64,000 nucleotides of DNA, taken from contig NZ_QPLT01000003.1 of the NCBI RefSeq assembly GCF_003666015.1, forward strand, positions 1-64,000. The letters are read 5' to 3'. A program made the translations under genes and the position numbers. Positions 44,085 through 53,126 of this stretch are shown here, piece after piece. The DNA is from Halorubrum sp. Atlit-26R (GTDB lineage Archaea; Halobacteriota; Halobacteria; Halobacteriales; Haloferacaceae). The notes beneath the pieces are model-generated. The model worked only from the letters and a program-made list of their open reading frames with translations. It ran no database searches and was not told the DNA's origin. Within the stretch, counting starts at the first letter, position 1; the number at the start of each line of letters is the position of its first letter.

Positions 44085-45593
44085 ATGACCACGCGCGAGT
44101 TCGACGGGATCCGGTTAGAGAAGGTGCGCGAGCACGTCTGGGAGATCCCCCGCGAGGACGACATGAACGTCCCCGCGCGGGTCCTCGCCAGCGAGAGCCT
44201 ACTGGAGGAGATCGGCGACGACGACTCGCTCCAGCAGCTGAAGAACGCCACGCACCTGCCCGGCATCGTCGAGCCCGCGCTCTGTATGCCCGACGGCCAC
44301 CAGGGGTACGGCTTCCCCGTCGGCGGCGTCGGCGCGATCGACGCGAAAACCGGCTGTATCTCTCCTGGAGCAGTTGGTTACGACATAAATTGTGGCGTAA
44401 GAATGTTAAGAACGAACCTCGCCTACGACGACGTGCGCGGCCGCGAGGAGGAGCTCGTCGACGCGCTGTTCGAGGCGGTCCCCTCCGGGCTCGGCGGCGG
44501 CGGCGTGATCGACGGCACCGCGGACGCCATCGAGGGCGCCCTCGAGCGCGGCGTCGAGTGGGCCGTCGAGGAGGGCTACGGGATCGAGAGCGACCTCGCG
44601 CGCTGCGAGGACGAGGGACGCCGCCCCGACGCGCGCCCGGAGTACGTCTCCCAGAAGGCGATGGACCGCGGGCGCAACCAGCTGGGGTCGCTCGGCTCGG
44701 GGAACCACTTCCTCGAGGTCCAGCGCGTCACCGACGTGTTCCGCGAGGACGTGGCGGAGGCGTACGGCTTAGAGGAGGACGGGATCGTCGTCCTGATCCA
44801 CTGCGGGAGCCGCGGGCTCGGCCATCAGACCTGCAACGACTACCTCCGGCGGATCGAGAAGGAACACGGCGACCTGCTCGACGAGCTGCCCGACAAGGAG
44901 CTGGCGGCCGCGCCCGCCGGCTCCGAGTTGGCCGAGGAGTACTACGGCGCGATGGGCGCGTGCATCAACTTCGCGTGGGTGAACCGCCAGCTGATCACCC
45001 ATCAGGCGCGCGAGACGTTCGGCGAAGTGTTCGACGCCGACCCGATCGACGACCTCGGGATGGAGCTCCTGTACGACGTGGCGCACAACATCGCGAAGAA
45101 GGAGACCCACGAGGTGGGCGTGGACGCCGAGGGGCGCCCCGCGGTCGGTGACGAGGCGGTCGACCGCGCGGACCGCGAGCTGTACGTCCACCGCAAGGGC
45201 GCGACGCGAGCGTTCCCCGCCGGCAACGCGGACGTGCCCGAGACCTACCGCGACGTCGGCCAGCCCGTGATCATCCCCGGCAGTATGGGGGCCGGGTCGT
45301 ACGTCCTCCGCGGCGGGGACCAGTCGATGTCGGTCTCGTTCGGCTCGACCGCCCACGGCGCCGGCCGGCTGATGAGCCGGACGCAGGCGAAACAGGAGTT
45401 CTGGGGCGGCGACGTCCAGGACGACCTCGAGGACGGCCAGCGGATCTACGTGAAGGCCCAGTCCGGCGCCACCATCGCCGAGGAGGCCCCCGGCGTGTAC
45501 AAGGACATCGACGAGGTGATCCGCGTCAGCGACGAGCTCGGCATCGGGGACAAGGTCGCCCGGACGTTCCCCGTCTGTAACATCAAGGGGTAG
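44085..45593 (+). CDS. rtcB: RtcB RNA-splicing ligase
   Basis: A 502-residue GTP-dependent ligase that seals tRNA exons and broken RNA. Metal and active-site motifs are intact: CMPDGHQGYGFPVGG, GYDINCGVR (Cys103 metal ligand), GSGNHFLEVQ, IHCGSRGLGHQ, HNIAKKE, PGSMGAGSYVLRG and the final AHGAGRLMSRTQA with its guanylated-His region. No intein is present. Codons 95-109, around the DINCGVR motif where RtcB inteins insert, are strikingly AT-rich and use ATA, TTA and AGA, unlike the rest of the gene. Confidence 0.96.
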   Translation: MTTREFDGIRLEKVREHVWEIPREDDMNVPARVLASESLLEEIGDDDSLQQLKNATHLPGIVEPALCMPDGHQGYGFPVGGVGAIDAKTGCISPGAVGYDINCGVRMLRTNLAYDDVRGREEELVDALFEAVPSGLGGGGVIDGTADAIEGALERGVEWAVEEGYGIESDLARCEDEGRRPDARPEYVSQKAMDRGRNQLGSLGSGNHFLEVQRVTDVFREDVAEAYGLEEDGIVVLIHCGSRGLGHQTCNDYLRRIEKEHGDLLDELPDKELAAAPAGSELAEEYYGAMGACINFAWVNRQLITHQARETFGEVFDADPIDDLGMELLYDVAHNIAKKETHEVGVDAEGRPAVGDEAVDRADRELYVHRKGATRAFPAGNADVPETYRDVGQPVIIPGSMGAGSYVLRGGDQSMSVSFGSTAHGAGRLMSRTQAKQEFWGGDVQDDLEDGQRIYVKAQSGATIAEEAPGVYKDIDEVIRVSDELGIGDKVARTFPVCNIKG

Positions 45594-45660
45594 CTCGAGT
45601 CGCCCGCGGGGACCGTTCTCCACATCCTTATCACCCATACCGCGGCCACTCCGCGCCGAG

Positions 45661-46362
45661 ATGTCGAGCCACTCGCGGGACGGCGACGCGCACGGAGGGC
45701 CGACCAGACGAACGCTTCTCGGCGGAACCGCGGCCGTCGCGGTCGGCGGCCTCACCGGCCTCGGCCTCCTCACCGCGTCGAGCCGACCGGCGGCCGCGGT
45801 CGACGGCGACCCGGCCGCCTTCGAGGCGGGCGACGCGCCGACGGTTACGCGCAACGACGGTCGGATCGAGTCGGTGTACCTCTCGCCGGCCCTCGAGGTT
45901 TCGTGGACGGACTTCTCCGAGGGCGTCGAGCGCGTGACGCTCACGCTCGCCGTCGGGAGCGACGCCGGCGTCGACGAGGTGTATCGGGAGACCCTGACGG
46001 CCGCCGACCCGGACGCGACGCCCGGAGACGTCGCGTCGGTCGGGAGGCCGGAGCGTGACCGATCTGGTTCCAAGCTGGACGCGCCGCCCGACTTCGACGC
46101 GGTCGACGGCGCCCTCACCGCGCGGTTCGAGCGCGCGGACGCGACCGAGCGCGGGGACGCCGTGACGAGCGAGTCGCTGAGCGCGCCGGGGCTCGGCGGC
46201 GGCGAGACGGCGACGACGACGCTCGACGTGGTGTTCCGCGCGGACGTCGCCGGCGGCGGCGACGAGGCGACCGTCGTGCGAACGACGACCGTCGACGTCG
46301 CGGTCGAGAATCCCGACGGCGACGCGACCGCGGGCGGCAGCGTGGGAGTCGACACCGCGTGA
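45661..46362 (+). CDS. Tat-exported protein of unknown function
   Basis: A 233-residue protein with a Tat signal TRRTLLGGTAAVAVGGLTGLG and a SSRPAAA cleavage region. The mature part is beta-rich and acidic, with the stretch VYLSPALEVSWTDFSEGVERVTLTLAV and later GGETATTTLDVVFRADVAG. I do not recognise a named family. It is probably secreted or surface bound. A short AT-rich segment (CCTTATCACC, about 45629) is 27-32 nt before the ATG. Confidence 0.75.
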   Translation: MSSHSRDGDAHGGPTRRTLLGGTAAVAVGGLTGLGLLTASSRPAAAVDGDPAAFEAGDAPTVTRNDGRIESVYLSPALEVSWTDFSEGVERVTLTLAVGSDAGVDEVYRETLTAADPDATPGDVASVGRPERDRSGSKLDAPPDFDAVDGALTARFERADATERGDAVTSESLSAPGLGGGETATTTLDVVFRADVAGGGDEATVVRTTTVDVAVENPDGDATAGGSVGVDTA

Positions 46363-46417
46363 GAGAGCGTGCCGAGGCGATGGCGCGCCCCTCCGTCACC
46401 GCCCCCTCACCGCTCCG

Positions 46418-46729
46418 TCACCGCTCTCGCTTCGCCTCTCGACCGAGGTGCTCCTCGACGGCGTCGACCTTCTCGGCGGCGGTCCCGTCGCTCGTCCGCT
46501 TGTCGTCGACCTTGAGGACCGTCGAGACCCGGTCGCCGTCGACGGCGTCGTGCGCGGCCGCCGCGGCCGCGAACAGCGTCTCGGCGTCGTCGGCCTCGAT
46601 GACGGTTCCCATCGGGTTCGTCTCGTAGCTCACGTCGAAGTCGTCGAGCGCGGCGACCGCCTTCGCCACCTCCTCGGCCATGCTCCCCTCGATCACCGGC
46701 GCGACGCTCAGCATCGCGATGGCTGTCAT
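46418..46729 (-). CDS. MTH1187-family thiamine-binding protein
   Basis: A 103-residue ferredoxin-like protein of the MTH1187/YkoF family. It opens MTAIAMLSVAPVIEGSMAEEVAKAV and contains YETNPMGTVIEADDAETLF, the thiamine-binding pattern, and VSTVLKVDDKRT. It probably binds or traffics thiamine or its pyrimidine part. It stands between a secreted protein gene and the hydrolase operon. Confidence 0.88.
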   Translation of the reverse strand: MTAIAMLSVAPVIEGSMAEEVAKAVAALDDFDVSYETNPMGTVIEADDAETLFAAAAAAHDAVDGDRVSTVLKVDDKRTSDGTAAEKVDAVEEHLGREAKRER

Positions 46730-46819
46730 GTCGCGAACTGCGTCACGGGCGCACTTAAGCGGTCGCGCGGGCGGCCGGGAGGGCGTTCGCCCCGCGGGCG
46801 AGGGCGACGCCGCGCCGGG

Positions 46820-47755
46820 TCATTCCAGCGCGTCGCGCAAGAAGGAGAGCTGGTGGCCGATCGCGCCCTCGAAATCCTCGCCGAGCACCGAGAAGTGGTC
46901 CGCGGGCATGGTGACGACCGTCCCGCGGGAGAGGGATTTCCCGGCGGCGGCGACCGACTCCGCGTCGACAATCGCGTCGTCGGTCCCCGCGAGCAGCAGC
47001 GTCGGCGCGTCGATCTCGTCGATCCGCGTCACGGGCCGGTAGCCGACGAGTCCCAGCAGCGACCGCGCGGGCGTCTCGTTGCGCCACGCCGACTCGCGGT
47101 CGACCAGGTCGATGTACTTCCGTTCGGCCCCCGGCTCCGTGATCGCCGCGCACTCCTCGGGGTCGCCGACGATCGGGACCGTTCGCCCGCGACCGATCCG
47201 GTGCCCGAGCAGGTCGCGGAGGCCGGCGGCGCCGGAGCGGAGGAGGTACCGCCCGCCGCGCCGGAGGGCGATCGCTCGGCCGTCGAGCATCGGGACGAGC
47301 CCCACGACGGCGTCGACGTCGCGGCGCTCGGCGGCGAGCGTCAGGACGTGTCCGGCCGACAGCGACGCGCCCCACAGCACGAGGTCGTCGCCGGCGTCGT
47401 CGACGCGCTTCGCACGGTCGATCGCGGCCGCGTACGCAGCGCGCTGGCGGTCGAGGTCGACGTGCTGCGAGTCGCCGTCGGAGGCGCCGAACTCCGGGTG
47501 GTCGAAGAGGAGCGCGGCGTAGCCCGCGTCCGCGAACCGCTCCGCGACGGCGGGGTAGCCGGAGGTGCGCTCCGCCCCGAGGCCGGGCGCCATCACGACG
47601 ACCGGCGGGTCGTCCGCGTCGCCGCCGGGTAGGTACAGCGTCCCGCGGCAGGTCGCGCCGTCGACGTCGAACGCGACCGCGCGGGTGGCGAACCGCTCGC
47701 GGGCCGGGCGCGCGAGCCGGCGCTGCGCGCGGTTGACCGGATCGCGGCGGGTCAC
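46820..47755 (-). CDS. Alpha/beta hydrolase
   Basis: A 311-residue hydrolase. The oxyanion stretch is PVVVMAPGLGAERTSGYP; the nucleophile is in DLVLWGASLSAGHVL (GASLS), with Asp in LLLAGTDDAIVDAE and His in MPADHFSVL. It resembles dienelactone hydrolase/acetylxylan-esterase-like enzymes. GTG 47755 is chosen as start: it overlaps the upstream gene's stop (GTGA) and the longer frame has no support. Substrate unknown. Confidence 0.85.
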   Translation of the reverse strand: MTRRDPVNRAQRRLARPARERFATRAVAFDVDGATCRGTLYLPGGDADDPPVVVMAPGLGAERTSGYPAVAERFADAGYAALLFDHPEFGASDGDSQHVDLDRQRAAYAAAIDRAKRVDDAGDDLVLWGASLSAGHVLTLAAERRDVDAVVGLVPMLDGRAIALRRGGRYLLRSGAAGLRDLLGHRIGRGRTVPIVGDPEECAAITEPGAERKYIDLVDRESAWRNETPARSLLGLVGYRPVTRIDEIDAPTLLLAGTDDAIVDAESVAAAGKSLSRGTVVTMPADHFSVLGEDFEGAIGHQLSFLRDALE

Positions 47756-48156
47756 CGGTCGGCCTCCGGGTCGGTCTCGGATCTGTCGTCGTCCTCGTCT
47801 CCGGCCCCGGTCTCGTGGCTGACGGTGTCCAGCACGCGGGCCGAGAACTCCGTCTCGGAGATTTCGTAGCTCGCGAGCGCCTCGAACCACTCGGCCTCGG
47901 CGCGCCACGTGCCGAGGACGTCGCCGGGGGACCGCACGACCGTCCCCTCGACGCGGACGGGGTCCCACTCGTCGGCCTCGGCCTGCTCGATGAGCGCGTT
48001 GAGCGCGCGCCCGATCTCGCCGCGGTGGATCTCGCGGCCGGGGAACGCGGTCATGTACGTCAGCTCCAGCGGGTCGCCCCCGTCGATGGACTCGACGCTG
48101 ACGCCGTAGCTCCTGAGTTCCGGCTCCAGATCGGCCGTCCGCTCGTCGCCGGTCAT
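47752..48156 (-). CDS. Conserved haloarchaeal protein (134 aa)
   Basis: A 134-residue acidic soluble protein. It contains LELTYMTAFPGREIHRGEIG and PVRVEGTVVRSPGDVLGTWRAEAEWFEALASYEISETEFSARVLDTV-type blocks that look conserved, but no characterised family comes to mind beyond haloarchaeal DUFs. It is translationally coupled to the downstream hydrolase by a GTGA overlap, so the two probably work together. A GATAAATCGG box lies about 25 nt upstream. Confidence 0.75.
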   Translation of the reverse strand: MTGDERTADLEPELRSYGVSVESIDGGDPLELTYMTAFPGREIHRGEIGRALNALIEQAEADEWDPVRVEGTVVRSPGDVLGTWRAEAEWFEALASYEISETEFSARVLDTVSHETGAGDEDDDRSETDPEADR

Positions 48157-48392
48157 ACCCGATCCGTCGGCGGGGCGGGATAAATCGGTACCGGCACGAG
48201 ATGGCGACGCGTCTGGCGGAGGAGAGATCGGTCGAAAGCCGCGGACGGGGGCGACCGCCGAGTGGCGGCCGCGGTTGGGTTGTCAGAGGCACACGATTGT
48301 CCCGCGCGGCCGACTGGCTATAGTCCGCGGAGTGATATAAACGCTCGGGCCCGGGTATCATTTATGCGGCTCCCGTTCCTGTGTCGAGTCAC

Positions 48393-49553
48393 ATGCTCAC
48401 CGCGGCCGCGACGGCGCTGACGCGAACCGACGACACCGCGGGCGTCGTCCTCGTCGGCGGGTCGGTGACCCTGCTGGGCTGGATCCTCACGGCGCTGTGG
48501 CTCGTCGGCGTCCTCTTCGTCAGCCCGGCTATCGCCGTCGCGGCCCCGATCGCGTTCGCGCCGTCGCTCGTCGCGCGCGGCTACTTCGTCCGCGTGACGC
48601 GGGGCGCGATCCAGTCCGGCGACGCGGCCGGCGCGCCGTCGCTCGTCGCCTGGGGGGAGCTGGTCAGGGACGGCCTCAAGTCGGCGCTGCTGTCGGCGGC
48701 GCTGCTCGCGCCGCTCGCGGGCGGCCTCGCGGTCGGGGGCGGCGCCGTCGCGGCGCTCGTCGCCGGTCCCGTCGATCCGGAGTCGACCGCGACCGCCGTC
48801 GAGTCGGCGCTCGGTCCGAACGGCCCGGCCGCCGTCGCGGTCGTCGCCGCCGGCGTCGTCGCCGCGCTCGTCGGGGCGTACCTCCTCTCGTTCGCGTACG
48901 TCCGCCCCGCCGCGCTCGCCGCGTTCGCCGCGTCCGGGCGGCTCAGGGACGGGCTGAGCCCGCGGACTGTGGCTAGCGTCGCCGCGACTGGCTCGTACGC
49001 CACCGGCTGGACGCTCGCGGTCGGGGCGCTCGCGGTCGGCTACGCCGTCGCGGCGCCGACGGTGCCCCTGATCGTCGGCGTCGCGCTCGCCTTCCTCGCC
49101 CGCGTCGTCGCGCACGGGCTCTACGGACGGGGCGCGGCGGGCGCGCTGCGGGAGGGATCGGCTCGGGACGCCGCGGTGCGGCCGGCGGTCCGAACGGACC
49201 GCGACGCCGCACGCACCGGGAGCCGAACGGCTCGCCGCGCGGATGCGACTCGCCGCACGGATGCGACCAGCGGCGCGGGCGCGGCTCGTGTTGCCGACGC
49301 GACCCGGGAGATCGGTCGCGCGCGCGACGACCCTCCGGTCCCCGTCGTGTCGGGCGACGGCGGGCGGCCGATGCGGGGCGAGCCGCCCGCCCCGGTTCAG
49401 GTCGGCCGCGGGGTTCCCGTCGACGAGGCTGGCGCCACCGGCGGGGACGACGCGGGCGACGCGGACGACGCCGGCGGCGCCGAATCGGACGGCGATCCGG
49501 TCGGCGGCTTCGAGTGGGGGCCGTCGCTCGCCGACGCGGAAGGCAAGCGTTGA
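48393..49553 (+). CDS. DUF4013 membrane protein
   Basis: A 386-residue protein with about six helices ([70 protein letters not shown] and so on) and the [14 protein letters not shown]-DGxxAGAPS pattern of DUF4013. The last 130 residues are a disordered Arg/Ala/Asp tail. ATG 48393 is preferred to GTG 48381 because ATTTATG at 48360-48366 is 27-33 nt upstream. Upstream of pelota, 25 bp apart. Confidence 0.8.
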   Translation: MLTAAATALTRTDDTAGVVLVGGSVTLLGWILTALWLVGVLFVSPAIAVAAPIAFAPSLVARGYFVRVTRGAIQSGDAAGAPSLVAWGELVRDGLKSALLSAALLAPLAGGLAVGGGAVAALVAGPVDPESTATAVESALGPNGPAAVAVVAAGVVAALVGAYLLSFAYVRPAALAAFAASGRLRDGLSPRTVASVAATGSYATGWTLAVGALAVGYAVAAPTVPLIVGVALAFLARVVAHGLYGRGAAGALREGSARDAAVRPAVRTDRDAARTGSRTARRADATRRTDATSGAGAARVADATREIGRARDDPPVPVVSGDGGRPMRGEPPAPVQVGRGVPVDEAGATGGDDAGDADDAGGAESDGDPVGGFEWGPSLADAEGKR

Positions 49554-49578
49554 TACGGCCGCGAGCGAACGCCCGGGC

Positions 49579-50646
49579 ATGCGCATCTCCGAGCGGGGGT
49601 ACGGCGAGGAGGGCCGGGAACGGCTCACGCTGGTCCCCGAGAACGTCGACGACCTCTGGCACCTCGCGCACGTCCTCGAACCCGGGGACCTCGTCGAGGG
49701 CGACACCACCCGGCGGATCCAGCGGAACGACGACCAGATGCGGGACACCGGCGGGCAGCGCGAGCACATCTTCGTCACGCTGGAGGTCGAGGACGTCGAG
49801 TTCGCGCGGTTCGCCAACCGGCTCCGGGTCTCCGGGATAATCGTCGGCTGCTCGCGGGAGGACCAGCTCAACGCCCACCACACGCTCAACGTGGAGGAGC
49901 ACGACGAGATAACCGTCGAGAAGCACTTCAAGCCGGACCAGACCGAGCGGTTAGAGGAGGCGACGGAGGCCGCCGAGAACCCCGACGTGGCCATCGCCAC
50001 CGTCGAGGAGGGGGCCGCCTACGTCCACACGGTCCAGCAGTACGGCACCGAGGAGTACGCCTCGTTCACGAAGCCGACCGGCAAGGGGGAGTTCTCCCGG
50101 CCGCGCGAGGAGCTGTTCGCGGAGCTGGGCGAGGCGCTCGCGCACCTCGACGCCGACGCCGTCATCCTCGCCGGCCCGGGGTTCACGAAGAACGACGCGC
50201 GCGACTACGTCGACGAGGAGTACCGCGACCTCTCGGACCGGATCACCACCGTCGACACCTCCGCGGCGGGCGACCGGGGCGTCCACGAGGTCCTCAAGCG
50301 CGGCGCGGTCGACGAGGTACAAAAGGAGACGCGCATCTCGAAGGAGGCGAGCCTCATCGACGAGCTGACGGAGAACATCGCCAAAGGCGAGAAGGCGACG
50401 TACGGCCCGGACGACACCGCCGAGGCCGCCGAGTTCGGCGCGGTCGAGACGCTGCTCGTCGTCGACGAGCGCCTCCGCACGGAGCGGCAGGGCGACGGCG
50501 ACTGGGACATCGACGTGAACGCGGTGATCGAGTCGGTCGAGCAACAGGGCGGAGACGTGGTCGTCTTCTCCTCGGAGTTCGCTCCCGGCGAGCAGCTCGC
50601 CAACCTCGGCGGCATCGCGGCGATCCTCCGCTACCGGCTCCAGTGA
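49579..50646 (+). CDS. pelA: Pelota, mRNA surveillance / ribosome rescue factor
   Basis: A 355-residue aRF1-related protein that enters the A site of stalled ribosomes. It has an Sm-like N domain ([39 protein letters not shown]), a central eRF1-like domain ([18 protein letters not shown]), and the C-terminal domain ([28 protein letters not shown]). The GGQ motif is absent, as expected for pelota. It lies directly after the DUF4013 gene and before repeat copy F. Start ATG 49579 gives the standard N-terminus. Confidence 0.95.
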   Translation: MRISERGYGEEGRERLTLVPENVDDLWHLAHVLEPGDLVEGDTTRRIQRNDDQMRDTGGQREHIFVTLEVEDVEFARFANRLRVSGIIVGCSREDQLNAHHTLNVEEHDEITVEKHFKPDQTERLEEATEAAENPDVAIATVEEGAAYVHTVQQYGTEEYASFTKPTGKGEFSRPREELFAELGEALAHLDADAVILAGPGFTKNDARDYVDEEYRDLSDRITTVDTSAAGDRGVHEVLKRGAVDEVQKETRISKEASLIDELTENIAKGEKATYGPDDTAEAAEFGAVETLLVVDERLRTERQGDGDWDIDVNAVIESVEQQGGDVVVFSSEFAPGEQLANLGGIAAILRYRLQ

Positions 50647-50663
50647 GCGGCTAACAGTCGAAG

Positions 50664-51120
50664 TGCGGTGGCGCGTGCCGACGAGCGCCCGACAGGGCGC
50701 GAGTCGCACGCGCGAGGGAGTCAGTCGCCCGAAGCGCAGCGAGGGCGACTGACGAGGCTGGGGAGGCGTGAAGGTGCGGTGCCGTGCGGTGCGGGGTGGG
50801 ACTCGAAGGGGCAGCCGGGAGGACGAAGCACGACGACGTAAGCACCGCAAGGAGCGAACGGAGTGAGCGACTGAGGAGCGCAGCGAGTCGCGCGAGTCCT
50901 CCCGGCTGGGGCTTCGGCGGTGTTCGTGTCGATCACCGATTTATAAGCGCCACCTTCGTACAGCTGAGCGGCTGGGGCTTCGGCGGCGTTCGTGTCGATC
51001 ACCGATTTATAAGCGCCACCTTCGTACAGCCGAGCGGTTGGGGCTTCGGCGGTGTTCGTGTCGATCACCGATTTATAAGCGCCACCTTCGTACAGCCGAG
51101 CGGCTGCGGCTTCGCCAAGC
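50664..51120 (+). repeat. Structured repeat copy F with a three-unit tandem tail
   Basis: Head box GCGGTGGCGCG at 50665-50675; hairpin 1 from about 50671 to 50712. Hairpin 2 is an 11-bp stem (50720-50730 with 50743-50753). Boxes GACGAGGCTGGGGAGGCGTG and GGGGTGGGACTC follow. Hairpin 3 is 50812-50824 with 50896-50908, continued over GGG/GGG by CGAAG (50804-50808) with CTTCG (50912-50916), where other copies have CAAAG:CTTTG. The tail has 66-bp tandem units from 50904, 50970 and 51036 and a partial fourth at 51102. Confidence 0.9.
50904..51115 (+). repeat. 66-bp tandem repeats in the tail of copy F
   Basis: Three near-identical 66-bp units and a partial fourth, each containing GGCTGGGGCTTCGGCGG, GTGTCGATCACCGATTTATAA and CCACCTTCGTACAGC. 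Differences are single bases (GGTGTT against GGCGTT; GCTGAG against GCCGAG), so the duplication is recent. Each unit has one ATTTATAAG box. Confidence 0.9.
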
Positions 51121-51176
51121 GCGGTTGTAAAGTCGTTCGCAGCGCCACCGGTCACGTATGGCGTTCGGGGAGGGCC

Positions 51177-51791
51177 ATGACCTTATCAGAGCGCGTCGCC
51201 AACCTCGGATCGATGGCGGACCGATCCGGCGGCGACGAGCGCGTCTCGACGACCGCCGACCGCGAAAGCACCGACGACGTCGACGGCGATCCGATCTCGG
51301 ACGACGCCGACCCCCTCCCCGACGACCTCGACGACGCCGGCGTCGACGAGGCGGTGAAGCGCCGGCTCCGCGAGGCGTACCTCAACGACGAGGAGAACGC
51401 GCTGATCGTCACGCGCGTGCGCTCCGTCGGCGACCGCGTCGCCGTCGAGATGCGCCCGCCCCACGGCGACGCGACGCACACCGAGCGGTTCGACGCCCCC
51501 CGAGACGGGTCGCTTCAGGAGTCCGAGGCGTTCCTCGACTTTCTGGAGGCAGCGGGCGTCTCACCGCTCGACGTCGACGAACTGGTCGGGACCCGCGTCC
51601 CCGCGACGTACGACCCGGAGACCGGCTGGCGGGTCGACCCCGCGTACCGCGGCGAGTCGGAGTCGGGGAGCGAGAACCGGTTCGCGGACGCCCGCGACTG
51701 GCTGTGGACCTACCGGACGTGGCTGCTCGCCGCGCTGCTCGTCGGCGGGGAGCTGGCGTTCGTCGCCGTAATCATTCTGTTGTACGGGTGA
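51177..51791 (+). CDS. Haloarchaeal protein with a C-terminal membrane anchor
   Basis: A 204-residue acidic protein. It has a long Asp-rich stretch (about 25-55), a soluble region (EAVKRRLREAYLNDEENALIV ... DFLEAAGVSPLDVDELVGTRVPATYD) and a single C-terminal membrane helix LLAALLVGGELAFVAVIILL with no cytoplasmic tail after it. Function unknown. ATG 51177 is used; ATG 51213 is a possible later start. Located just after the tail of copy F, so its promoter may come from the repeat or lie in the AT-poorer gap at 51121-51176. Confidence 0.7.
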   Translation: MTLSERVANLGSMADRSGGDERVSTTADRESTDDVDGDPISDDADPLPDDLDDAGVDEAVKRRLREAYLNDEENALIVTRVRSVGDRVAVEMRPPHGDATHTERFDAPRDGSLQESEAFLDFLEAAGVSPLDVDELVGTRVPATYDPETGWRVDPAYRGESESGSENRFADARDWLWTYRTWLLAALLVGGELAFVAVIILLYG

Positions 51792-52076
51792 ATCAAGCCA
51801 TCTAATGATCTGTTGGTAGCACTCTGTTGAATTTGATGACTGCGGCCGGATTGGTGGACTGGTATTCTATCTTTGAATAGGAGTCAGGGAAAAATGATTG
51901 TTGGGAAATGACTTTTACCCTCTAAAAATGACCTTCCTCAGGACTCTGTGTGTGATGTCCCATCATCACTAGAGATTGATAATCCGTATTCAGCACAAAA
52001 CCTCGCGTTGTCTGCGGAGTCAACAGAATAGACGTGGACCATAATCACTAAACTGGATTGTCTTCAATCCAAGTAC
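51792..52076. other. AT-rich intergenic start of a low-GC island
   Basis: GC content drops abruptly after the membrane-anchor gene. CTCTGTTGAATT (about 51827) and AGTCAACAGAAT (about 52018) are weak inverted repeats resembling the GGCTCTGTTGAAA ends near copy E, so an old mobile element may bound this stretch. No gene or RNA is recognised. Confidence 0.45.
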
Positions 52077-52865
52077 ATGACTATCACACGACGAGAAGTC
52101 GTCTCTGGATCACTATTACTTCTCGGGGGGTGTGTGGGGAAAAGTTCCAACAATTCCGAACACACTCCTACAAAAGAAATTAACCAGAGTAATGAACGAG
52201 CTGAAGCCTCCTCTCAAATGTGTAACACTTATGAGGGAGATGAGAAGCGAACTGAAGCGGCCTTAAGATTATACAAGGGGTCCTATGACGGACTAAAAAG
52301 CGGACAAGAAGTGATAGGACCAATGATTGATAGCGAGGGGCTTTATGCTAGTAAAGAGGAGGGTGTTGATGCAAATACTCCAGACGGGCTGATATTAGAA
52401 GAACAAGAAGGTGGTGACGTTCTCATTACTCTGATCCATTACGATAACAGCGCGCTATACGATATGTATAATAGCTGGTTTCATGATGCTTTAGAAAAAT
52501 TTCAGGAAGCACAAGAAGCACTCAACTCGAATTTAGAATCACGGTCTACAGAATGGGAGGGGAGTGACGGAGGTTGGAACTACACACAAAAATTCGTTAA
52601 TCAGTGTGATATTGACCATTCCGATCTGTTTCATCAATCAATTGAGAATGGCATCACTTCAGTAAAACATCTAATAAATTCTGCCGCTAAATTCGAGGAA
52701 GAGTGTAAAATATACCTTGATAATGACGCAGATTTTGAGGATGATGTTCCTGAAGCAAAACAATTACAACAAGAAGCTGTTTCCGAACTACAATCTGCGG
52801 CCGATAATTATCCAAGAACTCCAGAGAGTTTAGAAGATCAAGTATTAGTTTATCGAAGTGAATAA
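52077..52865 (+). CDS. Tat lipoprotein of unknown function (AT-rich island)
   Basis: A 262-residue exported protein. The start MTITRREVVSGSLLLLGGCVG is a Tat signal with a lipobox LGGC. The mature protein is helical and rich in Asn, Glu and Gln (FQEAQEALNSNLESRSTE, AKQLQQEAVSELQSAADNY). The codon use is AT-rich, unlike the rest of the window. No family recognised. The helical, periplasm-facing nature may suggest a binding or coiled-coil function, but that is only a guess. Confidence 0.75.
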   Translation: MTITRREVVSGSLLLLGGCVGKSSNNSEHTPTKEINQSNERAEASSQMCNTYEGDEKRTEAALRLYKGSYDGLKSGQEVIGPMIDSEGLYASKEEGVDANTPDGLILEEQEGGDVLITLIHYDNSALYDMYNSWFHDALEKFQEAQEALNSNLESRSTEWEGSDGGWNYTQKFVNQCDIDHSDLFHQSIENGITSVKHLINSAAKFEEECKIYLDNDADFEDDVPEAKQLQQEAVSELQSAADNYPRTPESLEDQVLVYRSE

Positions 52866-53126
52866 GAGTCTGGCAATATTTAACGCATATCCTTTCTCTT
52901 ATCCTATTGATTGTCAGGTGGCTCAATAGTGCTGAGTTCCACTCTCCACGCTAGTGTTGAGACGCTGACGCCTATGTTTTTGGACTTTCGGTGGTGGCAC
53001 ACTCGCGGCTAATCCGATTTCGGATTTGCGGGACTTTTTGGGCGCTACTCGAAGCCTAGGCCATCTCACGCGCACTCGCACCTAGAGCATAGCAGTATGC
53101 TAGAATCCATCAGAAATTTTTGTGTG
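52866..53126. other. Intergenic stretch with a GC-richer relic and a short perfect hairpin
   Basis: Inside the AT-rich island, 52960-53090 is GC-richer and contains AATCCGATTTCGGATT (53011-53026), a 7-bp stem around TT. On the minus strand an unstarted frame reads PPPKVQKHRRQRLNTSVESG before a stop; it may be a gene relic. Nothing firm is identified. Confidence 0.35.

Noticed and set aside
46820-48361. 513-residue version of the alpha/beta hydrolase
   Set aside because: The first 200 residues are antisense-like low-complexity sequence overlapping the coupled 134-residue gene; GTG 47755 with GTGA overlap fits better.
50904-51115. CRISPR-like spacing of repeats in the tail of copy F
   Set aside because: The 66-bp units are continuous tandem repeats with no unique spacers, and no cas gene is near.
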